A stretch of DNA of 64,000 bases from Clostridia bacterium (GCA_900767715.1 CAAGAD010000005.1:186001-250000), one strand, 5' to 3'. Positions 8,405-16,990 are shown, numbered from the stretch's first letter. Made by a program: numbers and translations. The notes: generated by a model from the sequence alone, not told the origin.

Positions 8405-8427
8405 AAACAGGCACGCCTGTTTTTTTA
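8403..8427 (+). terminator. Terminator of rsmD-ogg
   Basis: Nine-base-pair stem AAAAACAGG / CCTGTTTTT with loop CACG and a T-run. Confidence 0.85.
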
Positions 8428-8442
8428 CTGCCTGATAACCAC

Positions 8443-8471
8443 TCATATTTAACCTATGCAGTTCATAAAAT
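8443..8471 (+). promoter_or_regulatory. Predicted sigma-E type promoter of yqfC-yqfD
   Basis: TCATATT (8443-8449), 14 bp, CATAAAAT (8464-8471), close to the Bacillus sigma-E consensus, with the same spacing as the one before spoIVA. yqfC and yqfD are mother-cell sporulation genes in Bacillus. Confidence 0.6.
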
Positions 8472-8485
8472 ATCTTAGGTGAAAT

Positions 8486-8746
8486 ATGTCTTTTAATAAT
8501 GAAATAAACAAATTATTGCTCAAATATTTCGATTCGTCTTTTAGTGATTATCGCTATTTCAACATTGGCGGGCGCGCCGTATATATCGAGGGGCAGACGG
8601 GACTTGTTGAGTTTGATGAGAAAACTATCACATTTAAGGTAAAAAAAAAGATATTGTCTGTGGTTGGCACAAACCTTGTGATTGCCGAGTTCGACAATTC
8701 GACCGCGGTTGTCACGGGCAACATTGAGAGCGTGGTGGTCAAATGA
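8486..8746 (+). CDS. yqfC: Sporulation protein YqfC (YabP family)
   Basis: A small (86 aa) all-beta protein of the YabP/YqfC family. The pattern FNIGGRAVYIEG followed by a hydrophobic beta run ending in VTGNIESVVV fits the family. Its partner yqfD overlaps its stop by 4 nt (ATGA), the arrangement seen in Bacillus and Clostridium. Members are mother-cell sporulation proteins of unclear molecular role. Assignment rests on pattern plus neighbour. Confidence 0.88.
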   Translation: MSFNNEINKLLLKYFDSSFSDYRYFNIGGRAVYIEGQTGLVEFDEKTITFKVKKKILSVVGTNLVIAEFDNSTAVVTGNIESVVVK

Positions 8747-9846
8747 ACGGAATCCGTATTCGTCTAACGGGCTTGAACTTTGGACAACTCTTCAATCGAT
8801 TGAAACGTGAAGACGTGTCCACCCAGTCGGTCAAGCGTATCGACAGCCGTACGCTCGAAGTCGCACTCGAAATGAGCGACTATCTCAAAGTCAAAGACTA
8901 TTTATACAAGTTCTACAAAGTGGAGAAAATTGGCTATACGGGCAAGCGCCAGTTTAAATATCTGCTCACCAAAAACATAGGCTACATAATAGGTGTATTT
9001 ATTTTTGCTGTATTTGCCATTTTTTCGTCCAGTTTCGTATGGCAAATTGAGATTTGCGGGCTCGAAACTACGCCTAAAAATGAGATAATTTCCGCCTTAA
9101 AAATGCACAACATTGCCGTCGGCAAGACATTTAACGCAGACATAACTAGCGTGGAAAATCAGTTGCTCATAGATTTGCCCACCATTGCGGACATCAGCAT
9201 TGAGAAGCGTGGCACGACAATCGTTGTGTCGGTGAGCGAAAAACTTGTCTTTTCGCCGACCGAGTTCGACCCCATAATTAGTGAATACACGGGGGTCATA
9301 AAGTCAATAAACGTTAGCATCGGCACATCGACCATTTCGGCGGGAGATTTCGTGCAAAAGGGAGATATTCTCGTTCAGCCGTTCATTCGCTCAAACGACG
9401 GCAATAATGTATCCGTGCGCCCTGTGGCGACCATAGAGTTTGAATCGCAAGCGGTGGGCGTAACGTGCGTTGCCAAGCGCGAAGCCAAATTGACCTATAC
9501 GGGCAAAACGGTCAAGCGCAGTTATTATAGAATAGGCAAATTGAAATTATCTTCAATAAAACAAGACAAACCATTTGAATTTTGCGAAAAAGTCGTGTAT
9601 AATAAATGCGTATCAAAGAATTGCTTTTTGCCAATCTATTTGGTCACGGTGGAATATCGCGAGTTTTATGTTGAGTATATCGACCACACTTTTGACCAAA
9701 TCAAACAGCGCCTAATCGACGAAAGCATTGCCAATGCCCAACGCAATGTGGTTGGCGAGGCAGGCGAGTGCAACACGCAGATTATGGAAGTGGCAGGTTT
9801 GTATTTTGCCACCAGCACCATAATGTTCACCGCAATTCAAACATAG
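8743..9846 (+). CDS. yqfD: Sporulation protein YqfD
   Basis: A 367-aa protein with a cytoplasmic N-terminal domain of ~80 residues, one membrane span (IGYIIGVFIFAVFAIFSSSF, residues ~84-103) and a large extracytoplasmic domain. The segment around VKSINVSIGTSTISAGDFVQKGDILV resembles the biotinyl/lipoyl-like hairpin of the YqfD family. Its role in spore formation is established only genetically in relatives. It is translationally coupled to yqfC. In Bacillus, phoH and pgpH follow; here they are absent and ybeY comes next. Confidence 0.92.
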   Translation: MNGIRIRLTGLNFGQLFNRLKREDVSTQSVKRIDSRTLEVALEMSDYLKVKDYLYKFYKVEKIGYTGKRQFKYLLTKNIGYIIGVFIFAVFAIFSSSFVWQIEICGLETTPKNEIISALKMHNIAVGKTFNADITSVENQLLIDLPTIADISIEKRGTTIVVSVSEKLVFSPTEFDPIISEYTGVIKSINVSIGTSTISAGDFVQKGDILVQPFIRSNDGNNVSVRPVATIEFESQAVGVTCVAKREAKLTYTGKTVKRSYYRIGKLKLSSIKQDKPFEFCEKVVYNKCVSKNCFLPIYLVTVEYREFYVEYIDHTFDQIKQRLIDESIANAQRNVVGEAGECNTQIMEVAGLYFATSTIMFTAIQT

Positions 9847-9853
9847 GAGAAAT

Positions 9854-10333
9854 ATGCTTACAATCAACAAAAAAATTAAACCCGAATATTTTACCAATTT
9901 GCAACTGGTCTATGACACCGTGCTCACCACGCTCGGTCAGCCAAAGGCGAATTTGGACGTGAATTTGTATTTTATGCGCGACGGTCAAATGCGCAAACTC
10001 AACCGCGAGTTTAGGAATATCGACCGCACGACAGACGTGCTGAGTTTTCCAATGACGGAAACCAAAGCGGGCAAGAAAGTTAGCCTTGCCACCTACAAAA
10101 CGGAAATGGTGGACGGCCACTTGCTTTTGGGCGAGATATTCATCAGCCGTCACGTCGCCCGTCGCCAAGCCAAACAGTATGGTCACAGCATAATGCGCGA
10201 GATTTGTTTCTTGTTCTGTCACGGAATGTTGCACATATTAGGCTACGACCACATCGAAGACGCTGACCGCGAAATTATGGAAGAAATGCAAACCAATATT
10301 ATGAATAAATGCAATATCAAAAGAGGAGAGTAA
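9854..10333 (+). CDS. ybeY: Endoribonuclease YbeY
   Basis: A zinc metalloprotein needed for 16S rRNA 3'-end maturation and 70S ribosome quality control. The zinc motif HGMLHILGYDH is near residues 122-132, and upstream are NREFRNIDRTTDVLSFP and GEIFIS of the family. The length of 159 aa is normal. It lies two bases before era, its usual neighbour. Confidence 0.96.
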   Translation: MLTINKKIKPEYFTNLQLVYDTVLTTLGQPKANLDVNLYFMRDGQMRKLNREFRNIDRTTDVLSFPMTETKAGKKVSLATYKTEMVDGHLLLGEIFISRHVARRQAKQYGHSIMREICFLFCHGMLHILGYDHIEDADREIMEEMQTNIMNKCNIKRGE

Positions 10334-10334
10334 T

Positions 10335-11246
10335 ATGAGTGATTTTAGAGCGGGATTTGTAACAATATTAGGCTTGCCAAACGTGGGCAAAAGCACACTA
10401 ATCAATCGTCTTGTGGGCGAAAAGGTGGCAATCGTCAGCCCAAAACCACAGACCACGCGCAACACCGCAATCGGCATATATAATGACGACGACAGCCAAA
10501 TCGTGTTTGTTGACACACCGGGCATTCACCGTTCGCACAACAAGATTGACGAATATATGTCCGCCAGCATAGATAGTGCCAGTAAGGACACCGATGTTTT
10601 GCTTTTCGTATTGTCTGCCAAGAAGCCACTCATCGACCAGTTCAACAAACTCAACTCCAAATATCCAAACCACAGCGCACCAAAAATCGTGGTAATCAAC
10701 AAGATTGACGAGTCAACATATGAGAAAATGTACCCACTCCTTGCCGAATTCAGTCTTGCATGTCCTGTGAAAGAAATTTTGCCAATCAGCGCGCTCAAAG
10801 GACGTAACTGTGACGTGCTCGTCAATATGATAAAGAGTTATCTGCCAAAGTATGAAACAGAAACACGTTTTTATCCAGTGGAGCAATACACTGACAAATC
10901 TGCTAGATACATTGCTAGTGAGATTATTCGTGAAAAAGTACTCCTATTCTATGATGAAGAGATACCACACGGCGTGGCAGTCGAGATACACCAGTTCGAC
11001 GAGAGCGAAAGTTTGATTAAACTCGGCGCCGACATCATAGTTGAAAAAGACTCACACAAAGCAATCATTTTGGGCAAGAACGGAGAAGCAATCAAACGTC
11101 TTGCCACCAGCGCCCGCCTAGAAATGCAGAAAGTATTAGGCAAGAAAATATTTCTGGAATTGTTCGTCAAGGTGAAGAAAGATTGGCGAGATAACTCCAA
11201 ACTTTGCGCCGACTTTGGCTATGACACAAAAAGTTTGTCCAACTAG
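10335..11246 (+). CDS. era: GTPase Era
   Basis: An essential GTPase that binds the 3' end of 16S rRNA and helps 30S assembly. The P-loop GLPNVGKS is at residues 13-20; PKPQTTRN, DTPGIH and NKID follow. The C-terminal KH domain contains IILGKNGEAIKRL. The length of 303 aa is typical. It is preceded by ybeY and followed by the small yqzL-like gene and recO, as in Bacillus, though dgkA and cdd are missing. Confidence 0.98.
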   Translation: MSDFRAGFVTILGLPNVGKSTLINRLVGEKVAIVSPKPQTTRNTAIGIYNDDDSQIVFVDTPGIHRSHNKIDEYMSASIDSASKDTDVLLFVLSAKKPLIDQFNKLNSKYPNHSAPKIVVINKIDESTYEKMYPLLAEFSLACPVKEILPISALKGRNCDVLVNMIKSYLPKYETETRFYPVEQYTDKSARYIASEIIREKVLLFYDEEIPHGVAVEIHQFDESESLIKLGADIIVEKDSHKAIILGKNGEAIKRLATSARLEMQKVLGKKIFLELFVKVKKDWRDNSKLCADFGYDTKSLSN

Positions 11247-11292
11247 GGTATAAAGATTTATTCATCTCATATAATACAGTATGGAGATAAAT

Positions 11293-11433
11293 ATGAAGAA
11301 AAACGAAAGTATGACAGCAAGTGAAATCTGCAAAAGACTATTTTACGGAACAGGCGAAATAAACTATTATATGTTGTCCAAAGCGATTGACGACAGCAAC
11401 AAAAGGACACACACGGACGATTTGATTAGATAA
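11293..11433 (+). CDS. YqzL-like small protein between era and recO
   Basis: A 46-codon gene: starts ATG at 11293 after GGAGATAAAT and its TAA overlaps the recO ATG by one base. The core FYGTGEINYYMLSKAID resembles the W-x-x-F-x-x-TG-x-I-x-x-Y-L-L pattern of YqzL, a ~47-aa protein that sits between era and recO in Bacillus. Position, size, and coupling all agree. Function is unknown in any species I know of. Confidence 0.75.
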   Translation: MKKNESMTASEICKRLFYGTGEINYYMLSKAIDDSNKRTHTDDLIR

Positions 11434-12101
11434 TGGAACAGAATACAAAAGCAATCATTTTAAATACGAGAGAGTATAAGGAAGCGGACAAACTTGCCAC
11501 GATTTTTAGTCGTGACTTAGGCAAGATATGTGTGCGCTTTGTTGGTGTGGCGAAACCCAAAGCCAAACTCAAAGCCAATGCTCAACCCTTTTCCTATTCC
11601 GACCTTGAACTTATGCGCACGGGCGACTTTTTCAAGGTGAAGACTGCCAAACTGAATAATAGTTTTGCCGAGATTGTCACCGATTTTGACGCGATGAAAG
11701 TGGGTTATGCCATTTTGGAAACATTGGACAAGGTTCTGCCTAACGCAGAGCCCGAGCCAGAGATTTTTGACCTTGTGCTAGACACCTTGACCACGCTCAA
11801 CGACAGCGCAAATAATAAGCAAAAAATCTTGATTGACTTTTGGCTCAAATTCACCTTTTTACTAGGCAATCCTATCATCAGCGCAGACGCTGACGGCGGG
11901 TATAAATATGTCTATCTCGACGGCGTCGATGGGGTAATCACCCCCATACACACGCACGACAGTGTGGCGGTCGATGGCGCGGTCTGGCAGACGATTTGTG
12001 GCACGGGTGAAAAGTATGAAATGGCGCTCCGCCTTTTGTACAAAGCCTTGCGTATAAAATTTGACGTGGTTTTGAGTTCAATATCTATGTTTTTTGGTTA
12101 A
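11433..12101 (+). CDS. recO: DNA repair protein RecO
   Basis: RecO loads RecA on SSB-coated single-stranded DNA with RecR and RecF. The N-terminal OB-fold contains AIILNTREYKEADKLATIFSRDLGKI, then VGVAKPKAKLKANAQPFSYSDLEL. The helical middle is present. At 222 aa it is 20-30 residues shorter than usual and lacks an obvious C-terminal zinc cluster, which many clostridial RecO proteins also lack. It is translationally coupled to the yqzL-like gene and followed by a terminator. Confidence 0.9.
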   Translation: MEQNTKAIILNTREYKEADKLATIFSRDLGKICVRFVGVAKPKAKLKANAQPFSYSDLELMRTGDFFKVKTAKLNNSFAEIVTDFDAMKVGYAILETLDKVLPNAEPEPEIFDLVLDTLTTLNDSANNKQKILIDFWLKFTFLLGNPIISADADGGYKYVYLDGVDGVITPIHTHDSVAVDGAVWQTICGTGEKYEMALRLLYKALRIKFDVVLSSISMFFG

Positions 12102-12112
12102 AATTGATAAAT

Positions 12113-12139
12113 AGCAAGCAATTTGTTTGCTTTTTTTTT
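12113..12139 (+). terminator. Terminator of the yqfC-recO cluster
   Basis: Eight-base-pair stem AGCAAGCA / TGTTTGCT (one G-T pair) with a 3-nt loop and a long T-run. Confidence 0.8.
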
Positions 12140-12191
12140 GACTTTGTTATATATTCATATAGTCGATATTTACTTAAAAAAGGAAAAAATT

Positions 12192-14831
12192 ATGTTTAAC
12201 AAAAAAGGCAAATATGTTTATCTTTTCAGTGAAGGTAATGCAAAAATGCGCAACTTGCTTGGTGGTAAGGGTGCCAACCTTGCTGAAATGACTGGTTTGG
12301 GATTGCCAGTTCCTTACGGCTTTACAATCACTACGGAAGCTTGTAACCAATTCTACAAAGATAACAAAACAATCAATCCTAAAATTATTGACCAGATTTA
12401 CACTGCTCTATCTAAGGTAGAGAAGATTGCTGGTAAGACCTTTGGTGATAACGAGAATCCTTTCCTAGTATCTGTACGTAGTGGCGCTCGCGCTAGTATG
12501 CCAGGTATGATGGACACCATTTTGAACCTTGGTCTTAACGATGTGGCTGTTGAAGGTTTGTCAAAACAAACTAACAATCCACGTTTTGCATACGATAGTT
12601 ATCGCAGATTTATTCAAATGTTCAGTGACGTCGTTATGGGCGTTGAGAAACCTAAATTTGAACAAATCATTGACCAACAAAAACAAAAACTCGGCATTAA
12701 ACTCGACACAGAGTTCACTGCTGATGATTTGAAAGAACTCATCGTTCTCTTCAAAGCATTGTACAAAGAAGAGAAAGGCGAAGACTTCCCACAAGACCCT
12801 AAGACTCAACTTATCTTGGCAGTTAAGGCTGTCTTCAATTCTTGGGATAACCCACGTGCCATTGTTTACCGTCGTATGAACGACATTCCTTCAAACTGGG
12901 GAACTGCTGTCAACGTTCAATCAATGGTATTCGGTAATATGGGTGAAGATAGTGGTACAGGCGTTGCCTTCACACGTAACCCAGCCACTGGCGAAAAGAA
13001 ACTTTATGGTGAATACCTAATGAACGCACAAGGCGAAGACGTTGTTGCCGGCGTTCGCACACCAAAGCCTATCGCTACTTTGAAAGAACAAAACCCTGCT
13101 ATTTATGAACAATTCCAAAACATTGCAAACACTTTGGAAAAACACTACAAAGATATGCAAGATATGGAATTCACTATCGAAAAAGGCAAGTTGTTTATGC
13201 TCCAAACTCGTAATGGTAAGCGTACTGCAACTGCTGCTTTGCAAATCGCCGTTGACCTTGTTAACGAAGGTATGATTTCAAAGAAAGATGCTGTTATGAA
13301 GATTGAACCTAAGTCTTTGGACGCTTTGTTGCACCCAACATTTGACAAAGATTCACTCAAAAATGCAGAAGTTATCGCTACTGGTTTGCCTGCTAGCCCA
13401 GGTGCTGGTTGTGGTCAAATCGTGTTCACTGCTGAACGCGCAAAAGAAATTGTAGAAGCAGACAAGAATGCAAAAGTTTTGCTTTTGCGTCAAGAAACTA
13501 GCCCAGAAGACATCGAAGGTATGGTTGCATCACAAGGTGTTGTCACTGCCCGCGGTGGTATGACTAGCCACGCTGCCGTTGTTGCTCGTGGTATGGGAAC
13601 TGCTTGCGTTGCCGGCGTTTCTACAATGGTTATTGATGAAGAAAACAAAACTGTTAAGTTCGGCGACAAAGTTTACAAAGAACTTGACACTATCGCTATC
13701 GATGGTAGCACAGGTAACATCTATGGTGGCGCTGTTAAGATGGTTCCAGCAAGTGTTACAGGTAATTTCGGCACAATTATGTCTTGGGCTGACGAATATC
13801 GTCGTCTAAAAGTTCGTACCAATGCCGACACTCCAAGAGATGCTAAACAAGCCGTTGTATTCGGCGCAGAAGGTATCGGTCTTTGCCGTACTGAACATAT
13901 GTTCTTCGGCGCTGACAGAATCCCAGCCGTTCGTGAAATGATTGTCGCTGACAACCTTGCTGAACGTAAAGTTGCTCTTGACAAACTTCTTCCAATGCAA
14001 AGAGAAGACTTCATCGGCATTTATGAAGCAATGGAAGACCGTCCAGTTACTATTCGTTTCTTGGATCCACCTTTGCACGAATTCTTGCCACACACTGATG
14101 ATGAAATTGCTTCTTTGGCAAAAGATATGGGCATTCCATTCGAAAGACTCAAAGCAAAAGTTGAATCATTGCACGAATTCAACCCAATGCTCGGTCACCG
14201 TGGTTGCCGTTTGTCAATCACCTTCCCAGAGATTGCAGAAATGCAAACCAGAGCAGTTATCGAGGCTGCTTGTGACGTAATCGCTCGTAAGCATTACAAT
14301 ATTGTTCCAGAAATTATGATTCCACTTGTTGGCGACGTAAACGAATTGAAATACGTTAAGAACGTAGTTGACGAAACAGCCAAGAAAGTTATGGAAGAAA
14401 AGGGTGTCAACCTTCAATACCACGTTGGTACAATGATTGAAGTTCCACGCGCCGCAGTTTTGGCAGACAAGATTGCAGAAGTAGCAGAATTCTTCTCATT
14501 CGGTACTAACGACTTGACTCAAATGACATTCGGTTTCAGCCGTGACGATGCGGGCAAGTTCTTAAATGACTACTATGCTAAGAAGATTTTTGAATCTGAC
14601 CCATTCGCTCGTCTTGACCAAGAAGGCGTAGGCAAGTTGGTTGAAAACGCAGTTAAGTTGGGCAAATCTGTTCGTAAGAATATCAAACTTGGTATCTGTG
14701 GCGAACACGGTGGTGACCCTTCAACTATCGAATTCTGCGACAAGATTGGCTTGACTTATGTATCTTGCTCACCATTCCGTGTACCTATCGCACGTTTGGC
14801 TGCTGCACAAGCCGCTATCAAAAACAAATAA
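12192..14831 (+). CDS. ppdK: Pyruvate, phosphate dikinase
   Basis: Interconverts pyruvate, ATP and Pi with PEP, AMP and PPi; in anaerobes it often runs in the glycolytic direction. The start is ATG 12192, giving 879 aa, with AAAGGA just upstream; an earlier in-frame ATG at 12123 lies in the terminator T-run. Domains in order: nucleotide-binding (GGKGANLAEMTGLGLPVPYGF, VSVRSGARASMPGMMDT-like), the phosphohistidine domain GGMTSHAAVVARG with catalytic His near residue 459, and the TIM-barrel PEP domain ending CGEHGGD. Codon use differs from neighbours (many GGT, GCT, CGT), the mark of a highly expressed gene. Confidence 0.98.
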   Translation: MFNKKGKYVYLFSEGNAKMRNLLGGKGANLAEMTGLGLPVPYGFTITTEACNQFYKDNKTINPKIIDQIYTALSKVEKIAGKTFGDNENPFLVSVRSGARASMPGMMDTILNLGLNDVAVEGLSKQTNNPRFAYDSYRRFIQMFSDVVMGVEKPKFEQIIDQQKQKLGIKLDTEFTADDLKELIVLFKALYKEEKGEDFPQDPKTQLILAVKAVFNSWDNPRAIVYRRMNDIPSNWGTAVNVQSMVFGNMGEDSGTGVAFTRNPATGEKKLYGEYLMNAQGEDVVAGVRTPKPIATLKEQNPAIYEQFQNIANTLEKHYKDMQDMEFTIEKGKLFMLQTRNGKRTATAALQIAVDLVNEGMISKKDAVMKIEPKSLDALLHPTFDKDSLKNAEVIATGLPASPGAGCGQIVFTAERAKEIVEADKNAKVLLLRQETSPEDIEGMVASQGVVTARGGMTSHAAVVARGMGTACVAGVSTMVIDEENKTVKFGDKVYKELDTIAIDGSTGNIYGGAVKMVPASVTGNFGTIMSWADEYRRLKVRTNADTPRDAKQAVVFGAEGIGLCRTEHMFFGADRIPAVREMIVADNLAERKVALDKLLPMQREDFIGIYEAMEDRPVTIRFLDPPLHEFLPHTDDEIASLAKDMGIPFERLKAKVESLHEFNPMLGHRGCRLSITFPEIAEMQTRAVIEAACDVIARKHYNIVPEIMIPLVGDVNELKYVKNVVDETAKKVMEEKGVNLQYHVGTMIEVPRAAVLADKIAEVAEFFSFGTNDLTQMTFGFSRDDAGKFLNDYYAKKIFESDPFARLDQEGVGKLVENAVKLGKSVRKNIKLGICGEHGGDPSTIEFCDKIGLTYVSCSPFRVPIARLAAAQAAIKNK

Positions 14832-14837
14832 TAAAAG

Positions 14838-14862
14838 AAATACCCGCAAGGGTATTTTTTTT
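14838..14862 (+). terminator. Terminator of ppdK
   Basis: Eight-base-pair stem AAATACCC / GGGTATTT with GCAA tetraloop, followed by T-run. Confidence 0.9.
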
Positions 14863-14870
14863 GTTGCGTA

Positions 14871-14899
14871 TTGACAACTAGCCAGTGTTGTGCTATTAT
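14871..14899 (+). promoter_or_regulatory. Sigma-A promoter of the first paired unknown gene
   Basis: TTGACA (14871-14876), 17 bp, TATTAT (14894-14899). The leader carries GGTAGGG exactly 5 nt before the ATG at 14926, the same arrangement as floA. Confidence 0.75.
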
Positions 14900-14925
14900 T
14901 CGATTCACAAAAGGGTAGGGAAATA

Positions 14926-15738
14926 ATGGCTAGTTTAATTGAAAAATATTTAAAAGAAGTAGCAGAAGAACAACACGCACTTGATTACGCAAAAGATGAG
15001 TTGATGGGCGCGCAAACTATGATAGAGCATATGTTGCCAAAAGTAATGAACGCGTCAATTAATAGTGGCAAAAGTCCGCAAATCAGGAAGGCAGAGCGTG
15101 AAGACATCTTCCGCCAGATTCTAGAAGACAGATATGATGTAGATGGTTCTAATAGACGCATTAATGAACGCACAGCGCGATTGGACGAACTATGCGACAA
15201 GTTTCACGGCGAAATGGAAGTTAGATTTGGAGATTTCGCAGAAGAAATGGAAAAAGACCTGCAAATACCAAAAGGTGTTATGCGCATAGAAATTCTCGAC
15301 GGAGATGAGGGTTTGGCAGAAATATCGTCACAAAATGTTCCTGTAAAGAGTTTGAAAATTCCGCACGAGCAACTTAAATCAAATATTTGTAATACATGGA
15401 AAAAGGTGATATTTCTGTTCTCATTGGACCACATTTATCCGGTTATGACCATAGGAGTAGAGCCATCTAAGATTAAGTTTATGGACGAAAAATCACTTTA
15501 TGAACATACGAATGTAACATTCGGTAAGCTGATTATGGACCCGAATAATGAGCGATTGGGAGAAATTCCATACACGATTGAGATAGATGATGTGCGCCAG
15601 ATTGTTTTGCCATATAAAATAGGCGATTTTCTAAATATTCCAGCCTATTTGCAAAACGCATTCATTCGCTCAGTCGCTAGATATAAAAAGACCGGAAAAG
15701 GTCAAGACAATCTCATTGATAACACAGAACGAGAATAA
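14926..15738 (+). CDS. Unknown protein, first of an adjacent related pair
   Basis: I do not recognise this 270-aa protein. The start ATG 14926 is chosen because it follows GGTAGGG by 5 nt and the sigma-A promoter by 26 nt; an upstream ATG at 14890 lies between -35 and -10. Residues 1-110 are charged and helical, likely coiled coil; the rest is mixed, with a final segment IVLPYKIGDFLNIPAYLQNAF. There is no signal peptide, membrane span or cysteine cluster. Its first residues MASLIEKYLKEV resemble those of the next gene (MGSLIEQMLADI), and the domain plan is the same. It has its own promoter and terminator. Confidence 0.8.
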   Translation: MASLIEKYLKEVAEEQHALDYAKDELMGAQTMIEHMLPKVMNASINSGKSPQIRKAEREDIFRQILEDRYDVDGSNRRINERTARLDELCDKFHGEMEVRFGDFAEEMEKDLQIPKGVMRIEILDGDEGLAEISSQNVPVKSLKIPHEQLKSNICNTWKKVIFLFSLDHIYPVMTIGVEPSKIKFMDEKSLYEHTNVTFGKLIMDPNNERLGEIPYTIEIDDVRQIVLPYKIGDFLNIPAYLQNAFIRSVARYKKTGKGQDNLIDNTERE

Positions 15739-15764
15739 AAAGCCAGATTTATGGCTTTTTTTAT
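15737..15764 (+). terminator. Terminator of the first paired unknown gene
   Basis: Nine-base-pair stem AAAAAGCCA / TGGCTTTTT with loop GATTTA, starting in the stop codon. Confidence 0.85.
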
Positions 15765-15796
15765 AAAATTTTTATAAAATTTTTTCAAAAACCCTA

Positions 15797-15825
15797 TTGA
15801 CAACCCGTTTTTTATGTTATATCAT
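15797..15825 (+). promoter_or_regulatory. Sigma-A promoter of the second paired unknown gene
   Basis: TTGACA (15797-15802), 17 bp, TATCAT (15820-15825); ATG follows at 15849 after AAGGA and GGGG. Confidence 0.75.
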
Positions 15826-15848
15826 CAAACTAATTAAGGATATGGGGT

Positions 15849-16487
15849 ATGGGAAGTTTAATTGAACAAATGTTGGCTGACATTAACGCTGTTGGCGACC
15901 AAAAAGCAGAAGCAGGTAAAAAGTTGCTTATGGCTAGACGTCACGTTGATATCTTGACACGTGAAGCCGAGCGTGAATACAATGAGAAATTTGGCGTTGA
16001 AGAAAAACGCACATTGTTTAAAGAATTAATGGAAAAAGAAGCCGAAATGGCAACAAAAGTTAATAGTAAAATTGCTCTGCCTTTGGGCGCTCTTATCGAC
16101 GAATATGTTGCTCAAAACAATTTGGAAAAAAATGACGTAAATTGCAAATGCGGTGTTAGAATTAGTGCAATAAGATTTGGCAAACCAGTCATAATTTACA
16201 ACTTCAAGGTTAAAGCCAAAAACAGTTATGACGTGTTCGACTTCACACGTGACGAAAATCAAGTAAGATTCGCAGACGGCAATGGCATTCATAGTCACAT
16301 CAACTACCGTCCATATAGTGAGTATAACGGAGATGAAGCATTATATGTAGTAAAAGACCCTAGAAACATCATCTTCAAACTGAACTACAAAGAACTTGAT
16401 TTGCTCCGTCAAAACAAACCAAAAATATTCAAGGCAATGGTTGCCGTGCTTGACCGTCAACTAGCCGAAACCAGCGAACGTAAATAA
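15849..16487 (+). CDS. Unknown protein, second of an adjacent related pair
   Basis: Unrecognised 212-aa soluble protein. Residues ~1-75 are helical and charged, rich in Ala, Glu and Lys, with coiled-coil character; residues ~95-170 look beta-rich; the C-terminus is a helix after IIFKLNYKELDLL. The first 12 residues and the overall helical-beta-helical plan parallel the upstream gene, suggesting an old duplication, though overall identity is low. It has its own TTGACA promoter and a strong terminator. Nothing nearby points to a function. Confidence 0.8.
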   Translation: MGSLIEQMLADINAVGDQKAEAGKKLLMARRHVDILTREAEREYNEKFGVEEKRTLFKELMEKEAEMATKVNSKIALPLGALIDEYVAQNNLEKNDVNCKCGVRISAIRFGKPVIIYNFKVKAKNSYDVFDFTRDENQVRFADGNGIHSHINYRPYSEYNGDEALYVVKDPRNIIFKLNYKELDLLRQNKPKIFKAMVAVLDRQLAETSERK

Positions 16488-16490
16488 GGA

Positions 16491-16521
16491 AAATACACCA
16501 GAAATCTGGTGTATTTTTTTG
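16491..16521 (+). terminator. Terminator of the second paired unknown gene
   Basis: Stem of up to 12 bp, AAATACACCAGA / TCTGGTGTATTT, followed by T-run. Confidence 0.9.
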
Positions 16522-16561
16522 TTGTGGAATAACGATAGTTGTGCTTTGCGCACAAAAATAT

Positions 16562-16590
16562 TTGCGCTATGCAGAGATTTGTAGTATAAT
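16562..16590 (+). promoter_or_regulatory. Promoter of the RNHCP gene, predicted leaderless transcript
   Basis: TTGCGC (16562-16567), 17 bp, TATAAT (16585-16590); the ATG is at 16597, 6 nt on. No ribosome-binding site. Confidence 0.65.
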
Positions 16591-16596
16591 GTATTT

Positions 16597-16923
16597 ATGA
16601 AAATTGCGAAAAACGATAACGGTTTCGTGTGCGAATGGTGTGGCAAGACGGTCAGCCCGCTCGGCTACACATCGCGCGACCATTGCCCATATTGCCTTGT
16701 GAGCAAGCACGTTGACATTTTGCCGGGCGACAGAAGCAACGACTGTGGCGGGCATTTAATCCCTTATGACGTGGAAATCAGCGCCAAAAAGGGCTACATA
16801 ATACACTACAAGTGCGATAAATGCAAGCAAACGCACAACAACAAGTCGGCGACTGATGACAAAATGAGCGTTATTTTATCCTTGATGAATAAGTCATACA
16901 ACCCAAAAGACTTTAAGAAATAG
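16597..16923 (+). CDS. RNHCP-domain zinc-ribbon protein
   Basis: A 108-aa protein matching the RNHCP family, whose name comes from its conserved motif; here the motif reads RDHCPYCLVSKHVD. Four metal-binding pairs are visible: CEWC near residue 12, HCPYC near residue 29, DCGG near residue 48, and CDKCKQTHNN near residue 76, plus PGDRSNDCGG. The arrangement suggests two zinc sites. Molecular function is not established. It is a single-gene unit, probably with a leaderless message, facing a convergent ABC operon across a shared terminator. Confidence 0.85.
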   Translation: MKIAKNDNGFVCEWCGKTVSPLGYTSRDHCPYCLVSKHVDILPGDRSNDCGGHLIPYDVEISAKKGYIIHYKCDKCKQTHNNKSATDDKMSVILSLMNKSYNPKDFKK

Positions 16924-16990
16924 GACTTAAAATCTATCATCGGGTCGCGAAAATTAAGCACTAATTAAGGTTAAATCATTTATTAAAAAT

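Noticed and set aside
12123..12191. N-terminal extension of ppdK
   Set aside because: The earlier ATG is in the T-run of the previous terminator; the conserved protein start is at 12192 after AAAGGA.
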